DNA from: Streptomyces hydrogenans
GTDB taxonomy: Bacteria; Actinomycetota; Actinomycetes; Streptomycetales; Streptomycetaceae
DNA: 64,000 bases
Reading direction: 5' to 3'
NCBI RefSeq assembly: GCF_014656075.1
Contig: NZ_BNBS01000043.1
Span: 1 to 64,000, forward strand
The notes under the pieces were generated by a model that had not been told where the DNA came from, searched no databases, and saw nothing but the letters and a program-made list of their open reading frames with translations. Shown in pieces: positions 49,973 through 58,333 of the stretch. The first letter of the stretch is position 1. The number at the start of each line of letters is the position of its first letter. Made by a program: the position numbers and the translations under genes.

Positions 49973-50250
49973 GTCCCGGACTCCCCCGCGGTCCCGTCCG
50001 CGGCCGGCTCGCCGCGCAGGGCGCGGACCAGGTCGTCCACGGTCTCGATGGAGAAGAGGGCGTCGTCGTCGAGGGCCACGCCGTGGGTCTCCTCCAGCGC
50101 GCTGACGATCCGCAGGAGCTTCACGGACTCCATGCCGGGGAGCGTGGAGAGTTCGGCGTCCGGGGCCACGGTGTCGGGCTCGAGGCCCAGTTCGGCGGCG
50201 AGCGCGTCGAGGACGGAGGCCGTGACGTCGGCGGGAGCGGTCGTCCCCAC
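49969..50250 (-). CDS. Second stand-alone carrier protein
   Basis: A 93-residue carrier domain: DVTASVLDALAAELGLEPDT, then the attachment serine in LSTLPGMESVKLLRIVSALE and VALDDDALFSIETVDDLVRA. GTG 50250 is preceded by AAAGGAA at about 8 nt. It follows the FAAL gene by 38 nt and overlaps the transglutaminase-like gene by 4 nt. Its closeness to the FAAL suggests that this carrier receives the fatty or polyketide-like acid, leaving the other carrier (48684-48938) for a second acyl or aminoacyl group. Confidence 0.88.
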   Translation of the reverse strand: MGTTAPADVTASVLDALAAELGLEPDTVAPDAELSTLPGMESVKLLRIVSALEETHGVALDDDALFSIETVDDLVRALRGEPAADGTAGESGT

Positions 50251-50288
50251 GTTCGGGTTCCTTTCGGTTCTCTGTTCCGCGGAGGTGG

Positions 50289-51929
50289 TCACGCACGACC
50301 ACCGGAGCCGTCGGCGACGAGTTCGCCGAGGGAGGAGCGCAGCTTGTGGCGCTGCACCTTGCCGCTGCTGGTCTGCGGCAGGAAGCGGGTGGGGGCGAGG
50401 TGGACGGTGACCCGGTCGAGGCCCATGCGGGACCGGATCTGCCGGTGGCACTCGGCCACGAGCGCGGCGCGCTCCTCCTCGGTCTCCAGGGAGGTCTCCA
50501 CGACGAGGGCGAGGTGGTCGTCGTCGGCGACGGCGGCGCACCGCTTGCGGAAGACCCCGGGGAGGTCGCGGACGACCGTCTCGGCGTCCTCCGCGTAGTA
50601 GTTGACGCCCCGGACGACGATCATGTCCTTCTTGCGGCCGAAGATGAACAGCTCGCCGTCGGCGACCACGCCGATGTCCCCGGTGCGGTACCAGCCGTCG
50701 GGCGACCACTCGTCCCCGCGCTCGCGGCGGTAGTAGCCGGCCATGACGGGAGGGCCGGTGATCTCGATCTCCCCGGCCCTGCCCTCGGGCAGGGGCCCGT
50801 CGTCGCCGCAGACGCGGACCTCGACGCCGGGCACGGGGTGGCCCACGCCGACGAGCGGGCGCGCGCCCGGTCCTTCGCCGGAAGGGACGAAGGTCCCTCC
50901 GGCGAGGGCCTCGCGGTCGACCCAGCGCACCACGGGCTCGCGGCGGGAGGGCGGGAAGGTGACGGTGAGCGTCGCCTCGGCCATGCCGTACACCGGACAC
51001 ATGGAGCGCGGCCGGAAGCCCCAGGAGGCGAAGGTCTTCTCGAAGGCGGCGAGCGAGTGGGCGTTGACGGTCTCGGCGCCGTTGCACCAGACCCGCCACG
51101 CGGACAGGTCGGCGGGCTCCAGCGGGGCCTCGGCCGCCTTGGCGGCTTCGACGAGCGCGTCGGCGAAGAAGTTCGGCGCGGCCGTGTGGGTGCACCCCTC
51201 GGCGGCGAACCGGCGGAGCCATTCGAGCGGTCGTCTGATGCCGCCGCGCGGCCGCCACAGCACCACGTCGGCGCCCGCGGACAGCGCGGTCAGCAGGCAG
51301 AACATGCCCATGTCGTGGAAGAGCGGCACCCACAGCCCCCAGCGGTCCTCGCTGGTGGTGCCGGAGGGGGTGGCGAGGGCGTGCAGGCCGGCGATGACGT
51401 TGGCGTGGGTGAGCGGCACGCCCTTGGGCCGGGAGGTGCTGCCGGAGGTGTACTGGATGTACGCCGGCCGGTCGGGGTCGCCGGAGCCCTCGGGCACCGC
51501 GGTCAGGTCCTGGGTGTCCAGGTCCTCGGCGGAGACGACGGTGACCTCGGGCAGTGCCTCGGCCAGGGCGCGGCGGACGCGGGCCAGGTCGGGGTCGACG
51601 ACGAGGAGCCGGACGTCGGCGTCCTCCAGGATGCCGCGGACGTGCTCGATGTAGCCGTCCACCCCTCCGTAGCCGAAGGGGAGGGCGATGGACAGGGGCA
51701 CCGCGTGGGCGTACTGGGCGCCGAAGAGCAGCTTCAGGAAGCCGCTGCCGTTCTGCATGATGAAGGCGACGCGGTCTCCCGGGGCGGCGCCCCGGGCTAT
51801 GAGCCCGGCCGCGGTCGCGCGGGATTCGGCCAGCAGGTCGGCCAGGGAGAGGGTGCGGTCCTCCTCGACGAAGGTGAGCGAGGAGAGCGCACCTCGGCTC
51901 TCCATGAGCCGCAGTAACGTTTCGGTCAT
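50289..51929 (-). CDS. Fatty-acyl-AMP ligase-like enzyme (FAAL) with a TTA codon
   Basis: A 546-residue adenylating enzyme. FAAL-like features are IQYTSGSTSRPKGVPLTHAN, the LWVPLFHDMGMFCLLTALSA block and VWCNGAETVNAHSLAAFEKT. They continue with PVYGMAEATLTVTFPP and FGRKKDMIVVRGVNYYAEDAE, as in AMP ligases that pass acids to carrier proteins rather than to CoA. The catalytic lysine is in QTSSGKVQRHKL. Codon 5 (51915-51917) is TTA, one of two such codons in this operon. ATG 51929. It probably loads the downstream carrier (49969-50250). Confidence 0.87.
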   Translation of the reverse strand: MTETLLRLMESRGALSSLTFVEEDRTLSLADLLAESRATAAGLIARGAAPGDRVAFIMQNGSGFLKLLFGAQYAHAVPLSIALPFGYGGVDGYIEHVRGILEDADVRLLVVDPDLARVRRALAEALPEVTVVSAEDLDTQDLTAVPEGSGDPDRPAYIQYTSGSTSRPKGVPLTHANVIAGLHALATPSGTTSEDRWGLWVPLFHDMGMFCLLTALSAGADVVLWRPRGGIRRPLEWLRRFAAEGCTHTAAPNFFADALVEAAKAAEAPLEPADLSAWRVWCNGAETVNAHSLAAFEKTFASWGFRPRSMCPVYGMAEATLTVTFPPSRREPVVRWVDREALAGGTFVPSGEGPGARPLVGVGHPVPGVEVRVCGDDGPLPEGRAGEIEITGPPVMAGYYRRERGDEWSPDGWYRTGDIGVVADGELFIFGRKKDMIVVRGVNYYAEDAETVVRDLPGVFRKRCAAVADDDHLALVVETSLETEEERAALVAECHRQIRSRMGLDRVTVHLAPTRFLPQTSSGKVQRHKLRSSLGELVADGSGGRA

Positions 51930-51970
51930 GTGGGAAGGTCCGTTCTGGCCGTGGGGGTCCACGGCCGGTC

Positions 51971-53623
51971 TCACGGCTTGGGGGCGGGCGCGGGGCGCGG
52001 CAGGAACCTGACGCCGAGGGCGACCAGGGCGGCGGCGGCCGCGAGCACGAAGGCGCTCACGCCGTAGGCCATCCGGTAGTCGTGGCGTCCGGCCTCCACG
52101 AGGTGCGTGGCCGCGGTGGTGTCGGTTCCGGTGACCAGGGCGTGGCACGGTCCGTCAGCGGCCGTGCCGCCCTCGCCCTGGGCGATGACGCAGGTCGTGA
52201 ACTCCTGGGTGAGCCGGTCGGCCTGTTCGGGGCCCGCGGCGGCGGCGACGGAGGCGTGCACCGTGCCGGCCCGCTGCTCGGCGGAGCTCTCGGCGGCGCT
52301 GCCGAGCGTTCCGAAGAAGACGACGCCGATCAGGGCCACGCCCAGGACGGCGCCGACCTGCTGACCGGTGCTCAGCGTTCCGGAGGCGGAGCCGGCGTCC
52401 GAGCTCCGCACCGAGCCCAGGACCACTCCGAGGAGGGGGGCGAGGGCGATGCCGAGACCGAAGCCGGCGATGACGAAGGCGGGAACGAAGTACCAGCCCT
52501 TGAGGCCGTTCCCGGCGAGCAGGGTGGTGGCGCCCACGGCGACGTCGCCGACGGCCCAGATCAGTGCGCCCACGGCGACGGCCACACGGCCGCTGGTCTT
52601 CTTGGCGAAGGGGGTCGACGAGTAGTAGCCGACCATCGAGCCGATCGCGAAGGGACTCATGATCGCCGCGACGGCCAAGGCACTATACCCATAGGCGAAC
52701 TGAAGCATCAACGACTGGTAGAGGAAGAACGACGCGATGCCCGAGTAGGCGAGCACGTACATGACCAGTCCCACGGTGAACGCCCGGTCCCGCCACAGGG
52801 ACGGCGGCACGAGGGCCGACTGCGTCACCCGGTGCACCTGGGTGCAGCGGAGGTGGAAGGCGCCGAACAGCGGGAGGGACAGGACCATCAGGGCGACGGT
52901 CCACCACGGCCAGTCGCGCTCGTGGCCCTCGATCAGCGGGTAGATGAGGCAGCCGAGGGCGGCGGTGACGAGCAGCACCGACGGGAGGTCGAGCCTGCGG
53001 GCCTGCTCCGAGCGCGACTCGGGGAGGAACTTGACCGCGGCGAGCACGCCGAGCAGGCCGATGGGGAGGTTCAGCAGGAAGGCCGGCCGCCAGCTGCTGC
53101 CGAAGAGGTCGAGCTGGATGAGGACGCCGGAGATCATCGGGCCGGCGATGGTGGCGCCGCTGACGACCATGCCGAGGGCGGCGAACGCCTTGGGCCGGCG
53201 CTCGGGGGGCACGACCACCTGGATGACGGCGAGCGTCTGCGGGTACATGAGGGCGGCCGTGGCGCCCTGGAGGGCGCGCGCCGCGATGAGCACGGCGGGG
53301 CTGGTCGCGAAGCCGCAGGCGGCCGAGGTGACGACGAAGCCGACGAGGCCGACCACGAACAGCCGCCTGCGGCCGTAGAGGTCGCCGAGCCGGCCGCCGG
53401 TGATCAGGAGCACCGCGTAGGTGAGCTGGTAGGCGGCCACCACCCACTGGGTCTGGGCGAAGCTGGCGCCGAGGTCGCTCTGCAGGACGGGGGCCGCCAC
53501 GTTCACGATCGAGGTGTCGGCGAGGACGAGGAACGCGGCCACCAGAACGATGGCCACGGCGACGCCCGGGGAGCGGGGTCGCGTTAAGTCCGAATTCAGC
53601 GGGGTGGTCGCGCTGGTGGTCAT
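51971..53623 (-). CDS. MFS exporter of the DHA2 (14-TM) family with a TTA codon
   Basis: A 550-residue membrane transporter with about 14 hydrophobic segments. Motif A is GGRLGDLYGRRRLFVVGLVG and TM1 is LVAAFLVLADTSIVNVAAPV. The antiporter-type motif C appears in VVSGATIAGPMISGVL. A loop near the C-terminus (about 430-490) carries two cysteines, in CVIAQGEGGTAADGPCHALV. It is the first gene of the 11-gene leftward operon and the likely exporter and self-resistance factor. ATG 53623 has AGAAGG 5 nt upstream; an earlier in-frame ATG near 53839 lies inside the Rrf2 gene and is unlikely. Codon 13 (53585-53587) is TTA. Confidence 0.9.
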   Translation of the reverse strand: MTTSATTPLNSDLTRPRSPGVAVAIVLVAAFLVLADTSIVNVAAPVLQSDLGASFAQTQWVVAAYQLTYAVLLITGGRLGDLYGRRRLFVVGLVGFVVTSAACGFATSPAVLIAARALQGATAALMYPQTLAVIQVVVPPERRPKAFAALGMVVSGATIAGPMISGVLIQLDLFGSSWRPAFLLNLPIGLLGVLAAVKFLPESRSEQARRLDLPSVLLVTAALGCLIYPLIEGHERDWPWWTVALMVLSLPLFGAFHLRCTQVHRVTQSALVPPSLWRDRAFTVGLVMYVLAYSGIASFFLYQSLMLQFAYGYSALAVAAIMSPFAIGSMVGYYSSTPFAKKTSGRVAVAVGALIWAVGDVAVGATTLLAGNGLKGWYFVPAFVIAGFGLGIALAPLLGVVLGSVRSSDAGSASGTLSTGQQVGAVLGVALIGVVFFGTLGSAAESSAEQRAGTVHASVAAAAGPEQADRLTQEFTTCVIAQGEGGTAADGPCHALVTGTDTTAATHLVEAGRHDYRMAYGVSAFVLAAAAALVALGVRFLPRPAPAPKP

Positions 53624-53650
53624 GGCACCTTCTGCCTTTTGTTGCGAATA

Positions 53651-53673
53651 GTGGGCATGCCAGGGTTGCCCAC
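53651..53673. promoter_or_regulatory. Dyad upstream of the MFS gene
   Basis: GTGGGCA (53651-53657) and TGCCCAC (53667-53673) are perfect inverted repeats separated by 9 nt, 28 bp before the MFS start. It could be an operator of the leftward operon or a leader hairpin. It differs from the dyad at the Rrf2 promoter. Confidence 0.45.
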
Positions 53674-53759
53674 GGGTGAGGGGGCTCGCGTCGACACGGC
53701 GAATCACCCTACGCCGGGGGCATCCCGGAGCAAGCGAACAAGAGCGGGGGCGGGCTGGT

Positions 53760-54236
53760 TCAGATGGCGGAGATCCACTGCCGAGTAAGGTCCACCACAC
53801 GTGGCGCACCCTTTTCGAGACGGCGGGCAAGTCCGTCAAGTGTCTGCGCCGCCAAGGCCTTTCTCCAGGCCATTTCGGCCTTCGTCATCTCGATCTGAAC
53901 AATGCACGGAAGATTCACGTTGCTCAGGCCGGACTCGGCGATCACGCCGCTTTTGCGAATCTCCGCGCACTGGAAGAGGTCGGCACGGCCCTCCACGGCC
54001 GCGACGATGTCCATCAGGGTGATCTCGCTGCTGGGGCGCGCCAGCGAGAAGCCACCGCGGACCCCTGGCGTGGAGCGCATGATCCCGGACTTCACCAGGG
54101 CCTGGAGCTGCTTCGTGAGGTAGGCCTTCGGGAGTCCATGGAACTCGGCCAGGGCTCCGGCCTGCATCAATGTCCCAGGGGGGGCGCATGCCAGCGTGAG
54201 GCACACATGGACTGTCCACTCGACCGTCGACGACAT
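53760..54236 (-). CDS. Rrf2-family transcriptional regulator, probable cluster regulator
   Basis: A 158-residue winged-helix protein. Typical blocks are VEWTVHVCLTLACAPPG, LAEFHGLPKAYLTKQLQALV and KSGIMRSTPGVRGGFSLARP, followed by ITLMDIVAAVEGRADLFQCAEIRK. Only two cysteines are present in the usual cluster-binding segment (FQC and LPC, 21 residues apart). The canonical three-cysteine Fe-S site of IscR and NsrR is therefore not complete. It lies between the two cluster arms and is the only regulator seen in the cluster. ATG 54236; the upstream in-frame stretch lacks conservation. Codon use is visibly less GC3-rich than its neighbours. Confidence 0.87.
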   Translation of the reverse strand: MSSTVEWTVHVCLTLACAPPGTLMQAGALAEFHGLPKAYLTKQLQALVKSGIMRSTPGVRGGFSLARPSSEITLMDIVAAVEGRADLFQCAEIRKSGVIAESGLSNVNLPCIVQIEMTKAEMAWRKALAAQTLDGLARRLEKGAPRVVDLTRQWISAI

Positions 54237-54803
54237 CTTCACGACACTCAGGATAGCAGTTGTCCTGGTTCCGGCCCAGGCCCGGCTCCGGCCGGCCCGC
54301 CCCCGAACGCCGTTCCCCGGCATGCCACTTCGACTCCGTAATCCGTTCATATGCCGATGCGCGACGGCTCCGGCAAAGGAGCACAGACGCTCCGGAAACC
54401 GCACACACGGGGATGCGATCCACGTGACGTCGGCCACAGGGAATTACACCGGAGGGAAGCCCTGCCGGGCCGCCCGGCGCAGTTGGCCCAAGGGTTAATT
54501 CGCGTAGAGGGACCCCCCTTGGAGTCGCCTCTACATTCTTGACGCCGAAAATGACGTCCCGTAAGGTCCCGACCCGTGCTGCGCCCTGTTGACCAAGGGA
54601 GGGCGGCCAACTTCACCACCAGAGCGCGACGTTGCACTTTGGTTGTCACCGAACCGGACCGACCCGGCGGTCGCCGCCCTTGTAGGCGCGCGGATTCGAC
54701 CGCCCCTTCGGGAACCACCCGCACACCGGAATTCGCCCCATCGTGCGCCCTCGGCCGAGTCGCCGTTCCAGGGCCCACCCAGCAGGACTGGAGTTCATCA
54801 CGC
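54237..54803. promoter_or_regulatory. Cluster control region between the Rrf2 regulator and tryptophan dioxygenase
   Basis: A 567-nt divergent region. (i) 54249-54267: CAGGATAGCAGTTGTCCTG, a dyad matching in 7 of 9 half-site positions, 13 bp from the Rrf2 start and overlapping a possible -10; probable autoregulatory operator. (ii) 54504-54534: GTAGAGG/CCTCTAC dyad just upstream of the rightward promoter. (iii) 54539-54567: TTGACG-17 nt-TAAGGT, a good vegetative promoter. (iv) 54575-54803: a leader of about 230 nt in which CGGTC can pair with either of two GACCG copies. Confidence 0.6.
54539..54567 (+). promoter_or_regulatory. Promoter of the tryptophan-to-chloroanthranilate arm
   Basis: TTGACG (54539-54544), a 17-nt spacer and TAAGGT (54562-54567) closely match the HrdB-type consensus. 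The predicted start is near 54574. The dioxygenase ATG at 54804 would then have a leader of about 230 nt. An in-frame GTG at 54576 also offers a leaderless start. Confidence 0.6.
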
Positions 54804-55715
54804 ATGGCAGCCGAGGGAGTTACCCGAGGACCCCGCGCCTATCGCGCTATGACGGAGGAGGAGCGGCGCGCGCAGTCCGAGCAGACGAACGGCGAGCCGG
54901 TCCTGGACTTCAGCGTGGGCCGTGTCAACGAGAACAGCACCCCGTACATCGACTACCACAGCGTCGACGCGCTCCTGAGCCTTCAGCACCCGCGCACCGA
55001 GGAGCCGGCGGAGCTGACCTTCTACATCACGGGTCAGGTCCAGGAGCTGCTGTTCAAGCTGCTGTTCACCGAGATCAACCGCGTCCGTGACCTGTTGTTC
55101 GACGACAGGATCGACGACGCCCTGTGGTACCTCCGCAGGATCGAGCGCACGCAGCGGGTGCTCACCGCCTGCTGGGAGCCGGTCAGCACGCTGACCCCCC
55201 GGGAGTTCGCCAACTTCAGGAACGAGCTGGGGTCGGCCTCCGGCTTCCAGTCGTACATGTACCGGCAGCTGGAGTTCTCCCTCGGCAACAAGGTCCGCCG
55301 GATGGCCGAGGCGTACCACGCCGTCCCCTGGCTGCACGAGCAGGTGACCGCCGTCCTGGAGGCGCCCAGCCTGTACGACGCGACACTCGCCGTGCTGCAC
55401 CGCAGGGGCCGGATCCCCGAGAAGTGCGTGCCGGTGGAGTTCGCGGAGCCGTACGTGCCGGACGCGCTCGTGGAGGAGGCGTGGGGCGCGATCTACCGGT
55501 CACCGGAGGAGGACCCCCAGCTGCACGCCCTCGCGGAGGCGCTCTCGGAGCTGAACTACCAGTACTCCCGCTGGCGCACCACGCACCTGCTGGCCGTCGA
55601 GCGCATCATGGGCCACAAGCCCGGCACCGGCGGCACCCTGGGCGTGGAATGGCTCCGCCGGGTCGCCGAGCACCGCTTCTTCCCCGAACTCTGGTCCGTC
55701 CGCACGGAGTTCTGA
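54804..55715 (+). CDS. kynA: Tryptophan 2,3-dioxygenase
   Basis: A 303-residue heme enzyme that opens the indole ring of L-Trp (or a halogenated Trp) to N-formylkynurenine. Family blocks are YIDYHSVDALLSLQHPR, FYITGQVQELLFKLLFTEIN, LRRIERTQRVLTACWEPVST and LTPREFANFRNELGSASGFQ, then SYMYRQLEFSLGNK. C-terminal YSRWRTTHLLAVERIMGHKP carries the expected heme-ligand histidine. ATG 54804 has GGAG 10 nt upstream; ATG 54849 (MTEEERRAQ) is possible. A leaderless GTG at 54576 would add 76 non-conserved residues. Its stop overlaps the formamidase start as TGATG, so expression is coupled. Confidence 0.93.
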   Translation: MAAEGVTRGPRAYRAMTEEERRAQSEQTNGEPVLDFSVGRVNENSTPYIDYHSVDALLSLQHPRTEEPAELTFYITGQVQELLFKLLFTEINRVRDLLFDDRIDDALWYLRRIERTQRVLTACWEPVSTLTPREFANFRNELGSASGFQSYMYRQLEFSLGNKVRRMAEAYHAVPWLHEQVTAVLEAPSLYDATLAVLHRRGRIPEKCVPVEFAEPYVPDALVEEAWGAIYRSPEEDPQLHALAEALSELNYQYSRWRTTHLLAVERIMGHKPGTGGTLGVEWLRRVAEHRFFPELWSVRTEF

Positions 55716-56605
55716 TGCCGACGCACGACGGACCTGACACACTCGTCTACGGCCCCTACGACCAGCGCACCCTGGACCGGCAGTATTCCCCCAGCTCCCG
55801 CGTCGACGACATCGGCGTGTTCCTGGACGAGTACGCCGCACGCAGCGCCCGGACCAGGAGCGCGCTCGCCGTCCGCGCCGGCGTCCCGTACGGCACCGAG
55901 CCGTGCGAGACGCTGGACTTCTTCCCGGCCGCCCGTCCGGACGCCCCCCTCCTGGTGTTCGTCCACGGCGGCTACTGGCAGGAGCTGAGCAAGGACGAGT
56001 CGTCCTTCCCGGCCCGGCGGACCGTGCCGGCCGGGGCCGCCTTCGCCGCCCTCGACTACGGTCTGGCTCCCGCGTACCGGCTGGAGGAGATCGTCGCCCA
56101 GGTGCGCCGGGGCCTCGACTGGCTCGTCGCCCACGCCGCCGAACTGGGCGTGGACGAGCGCCGGATCGTCCTGAGCGGCAGCTCCGCCGGGGCCCATCTG
56201 GTGCTCATGGCCCTGCTGGACGACTGGCGGCCGGCCGGCCGCCACCCGGCCGACGCCTTCGCGGGCGCCGTCCTGCTCAGCGGGGTCTACGACCTGGAAC
56301 CGCTCCGGCTCACCTACGTCAACGAGCCCCTCGGCCTGACCGAGGAGACCGCCCGCCTGATGAGCCCGCTGCACCGGCTGCCCGAGCGCCTCCCGCCGCT
56401 CGTGGTGGCCCGGGGCGGCGCCGAGACGGACGAGTTCCGCCGGCAGCACGACGACCTGGTGGCGGCGGTCACCGGCCGCTCGCCCGAGGTGCGCGAGCTG
56501 GTCGTCTCCCACCGCAACCACTTCGACATCACCTTCGACCTCGACGACCCCGCCACCGCACTGGGCGGGGCCGTCCACCGCCGACTGGGGCTGACGGCCG
56601 CGTGA
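55715..56605 (+). CDS. kynB: Kynurenine formamidase (alpha/beta-hydrolase type)
   Basis: A 296-residue hydrolase that removes the formyl group from N-formylkynurenine. It has the HGGYW oxyanion motif of eukaryotic-type arylformamidases (84-88) in FVHGGYWQELSKDE. The nucleophile is Ser157 in LSGSSAGAHLVLMALLDD, and the histidine region is VSHRNHFDITFDLDD. This is the alpha/beta-hydrolase class, not the metal-dependent bacterial KynB fold. The symbol is therefore by function. ATG 55715 overlaps the dioxygenase stop by one base. Confidence 0.9.
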   Translation: MPTHDGPDTLVYGPYDQRTLDRQYSPSSRVDDIGVFLDEYAARSARTRSALAVRAGVPYGTEPCETLDFFPAARPDAPLLVFVHGGYWQELSKDESSFPARRTVPAGAAFAALDYGLAPAYRLEEIVAQVRRGLDWLVAHAAELGVDERRIVLSGSSAGAHLVLMALLDDWRPAGRHPADAFAGAVLLSGVYDLEPLRLTYVNEPLGLTEETARLMSPLHRLPERLPPLVVARGGAETDEFRRQHDDLVAAVTGRSPEVRELVVSHRNHFDITFDLDDPATALGGAVHRRLGLTAA

Positions 56606-56659
56606 AGACGGCCCCGCCGCCCCTCTCCCCACCACCGACCCACTGGGGGTTACACAGCC

Positions 56660-58255
56660 ATGACCACTGACAACCGGATCAAGAGCATCGTCGTGCTCGG
56701 CGGCGGCACCGCCGGGTGGATGTCCGCCGCCTACCTGGGGCGCGCCCTGGGCGACACCGTCAAGATCACGGTCCTGGAGGCGCCCGCGATACCCAGGATC
56801 GGCGTCGGCGAGGCCACCATCGCCAACCTCCAGAAGGTGTTCTTCGACTTCCTCGGACTGCGCGAGGAGGAGTGGATGCCGGAGTGCAACGCCAGCTTCA
56901 AGATGGGCATCCGCTTCGTCAACTGGCGCACCCCGGGCGCCGGCCAGTCCGACGGCCGCACCTTCGGCCAGGGCAAGGACCACTTCGACCACCTCTTCGG
57001 CCTGCTGCCCGAGCACGACAACCTGCCGCTCTCGCACTACTGGACGCACAAGCGCCTCAACGGCCTCACCGAGGAGCCGTTCGACCGCGCCTGCTACCCG
57101 CAGCCGGCCGTCTTCGACCAGAAGCTCTCCCCGCGCTACCTCGACGGCACCAAGTGGGCCAGCTACGCCTGGCACTTCGACGCCAACCTGGTCGCGGACT
57201 TCCTGCGCCGCTTCTCCACCCAGCGCCAGGGCGCCGTCCACATCGAGGACAAGTTCGTCAGCGCGGAGATCGACCAGCGCGGCCACATCACCTCCATCAG
57301 GACCGAGGGCGGCCTGACCCTGGAGGCCGACCTCTTCGTCGACTGCTCCGGCTTCCGCAGCCTGCTCATCAACCAGACGATGAAGGAACCGTTCCTGGAC
57401 ATGAGCGACCACCTGCTGAACGACCGCGCGGTCGCCACGCAGGTGCCCCACGACGACGAGGCCGAGGGCATCGAGCCCTTCACCTCCTCGATCGCGATGT
57501 CCTCCGGCTGGACCTGGAAGATCCCGATGCTCGGCCGCTTCGGCACGGGCTACGTCTACTCCAGCCGCTTCGCCACCCAGGACGAGGCCACCGAGGAGTT
57601 CTGCCGCATGTGGGGCCTCGACCCCGAGACGCAGCCCCTCAACCACGTCAAGTTCCGCGTCGGCCGCAACCGCCGCGCCTGGGTCAAGAACTGCGTGGGC
57701 ATCGGTCTGGCCTCCTGCTTCCTGGAGCCGCTGGAGTCCACCGGCATCTACTTCGTGTACGCGGCCCTGTACCAGCTCGTGAAGAACTTCCCCGACAAGC
57801 GCTTCGACCCCGTCCTGACCCACCGCTTCAACAGCGAGATCGAGACGATGTTCGACGACACGCGGGACTTCATCCAGGCCCACTTCAGCTTCGCCCCGCG
57901 CAACGACACGCCGTTCTGGCGCGCCTGCAAGGAGCTGGAGCTCGCCGAGGGCTTCAAGGAGAAGGTGGCGCTCTACAAGTCCGGCCTCGGCGTGAACCTG
58001 CCGATCACGGACGAGAGCGGCTACTACGGCAACTTCGAGGCGGAGTTCCGCAACTTCTGGAGCAACGCGAACTACTACTGCATGTTCGCGGGCCTCGACT
58101 TCCTGCCCGATCACACCATGCCCGCGCTGGCCCACCGCCCCGACTCGATCGCGACCGCGGAGGCCAAGTTCGCCGAGGTGAAGAAGCGCGAGGAGGAGCT
58201 GCTGCGCACCCTGCCCAGCACCTACGACTACCTGCGCCAGCTCCACGGCAAGTAG
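56660..58255 (+). CDS. FAD-dependent tryptophan halogenase (RebH/PrnA/Thal type)
   Basis: A 531-residue flavin-dependent halogenase that chlorinates free L-Trp using FADH2, O2 and chloride. The FAD-binding motif is GGGTAGW (14-20) and the halogenase motif WTWKIP is at 284-289. The catalytic lysine is K81 (CNASFKMGIRF) and the glutamate E356 (CFLEPLESTG), matching RebH K79 and E357. Long near-identities with RebH, as remembered (AWHFDA.LVADFLRRF and DHLLND.AVATQVPHDD), place it with the 7-halogenases RebH and PrnA and the 6-halogenase Thal. They exclude the PyrH-type 5-halogenase group. Position C6 or C7 cannot be decided here. The flavin reductase two genes downstream would supply FADH2. Confidence 0.95.
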   Translation: MTTDNRIKSIVVLGGGTAGWMSAAYLGRALGDTVKITVLEAPAIPRIGVGEATIANLQKVFFDFLGLREEEWMPECNASFKMGIRFVNWRTPGAGQSDGRTFGQGKDHFDHLFGLLPEHDNLPLSHYWTHKRLNGLTEEPFDRACYPQPAVFDQKLSPRYLDGTKWASYAWHFDANLVADFLRRFSTQRQGAVHIEDKFVSAEIDQRGHITSIRTEGGLTLEADLFVDCSGFRSLLINQTMKEPFLDMSDHLLNDRAVATQVPHDDEAEGIEPFTSSIAMSSGWTWKIPMLGRFGTGYVYSSRFATQDEATEEFCRMWGLDPETQPLNHVKFRVGRNRRAWVKNCVGIGLASCFLEPLESTGIYFVYAALYQLVKNFPDKRFDPVLTHRFNSEIETMFDDTRDFIQAHFSFAPRNDTPFWRACKELELAEGFKEKVALYKSGLGVNLPITDESGYYGNFEAEFRNFWSNANYYCMFAGLDFLPDHTMPALAHRPDSIATAEAKFAEVKKREEELLRTLPSTYDYLRQLHGK

Positions 58256-58262
58256 AGAAGCC

Positions 58263-58304
58263 GCCGGCCGCCCGGGCTCCAACCCCCGTGCCCGGGCGGT
58301 CGGC
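58263..58304 (+). terminator. Hairpin after the halogenase gene (partial terminator or attenuator)
   Basis: GCCGGCCGCCCGGG (58263-58276) pairs with CCCGGGCGGTCGGC (58291-58304) at 13 of 14 positions around a 14-nt loop, 8 nt after the halogenase stop. Because the operon continues on the same strand, it may reduce downstream expression or protect the upstream mRNA. Confidence 0.55.
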
Positions 58305-58333
58305 CTCCCCCTCCCGACACCGACAGGATCTCC

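Noticed and set aside
53624..53839. Extended MFS start inside the Rrf2 gene
   Set aside because: The extension overlaps another real gene, is not hydrophobic and lacks a ribosome binding site; ATG 53623 has AGAAGG.
54576..54803. 76-residue N-terminal extension of tryptophan dioxygenase from GTG 54576
   Set aside because: The sequence is Arg/Pro-rich without family-like features, and a ribosome binding site precedes ATG 54804. It is kept only as a leaderless alternative in the findings.
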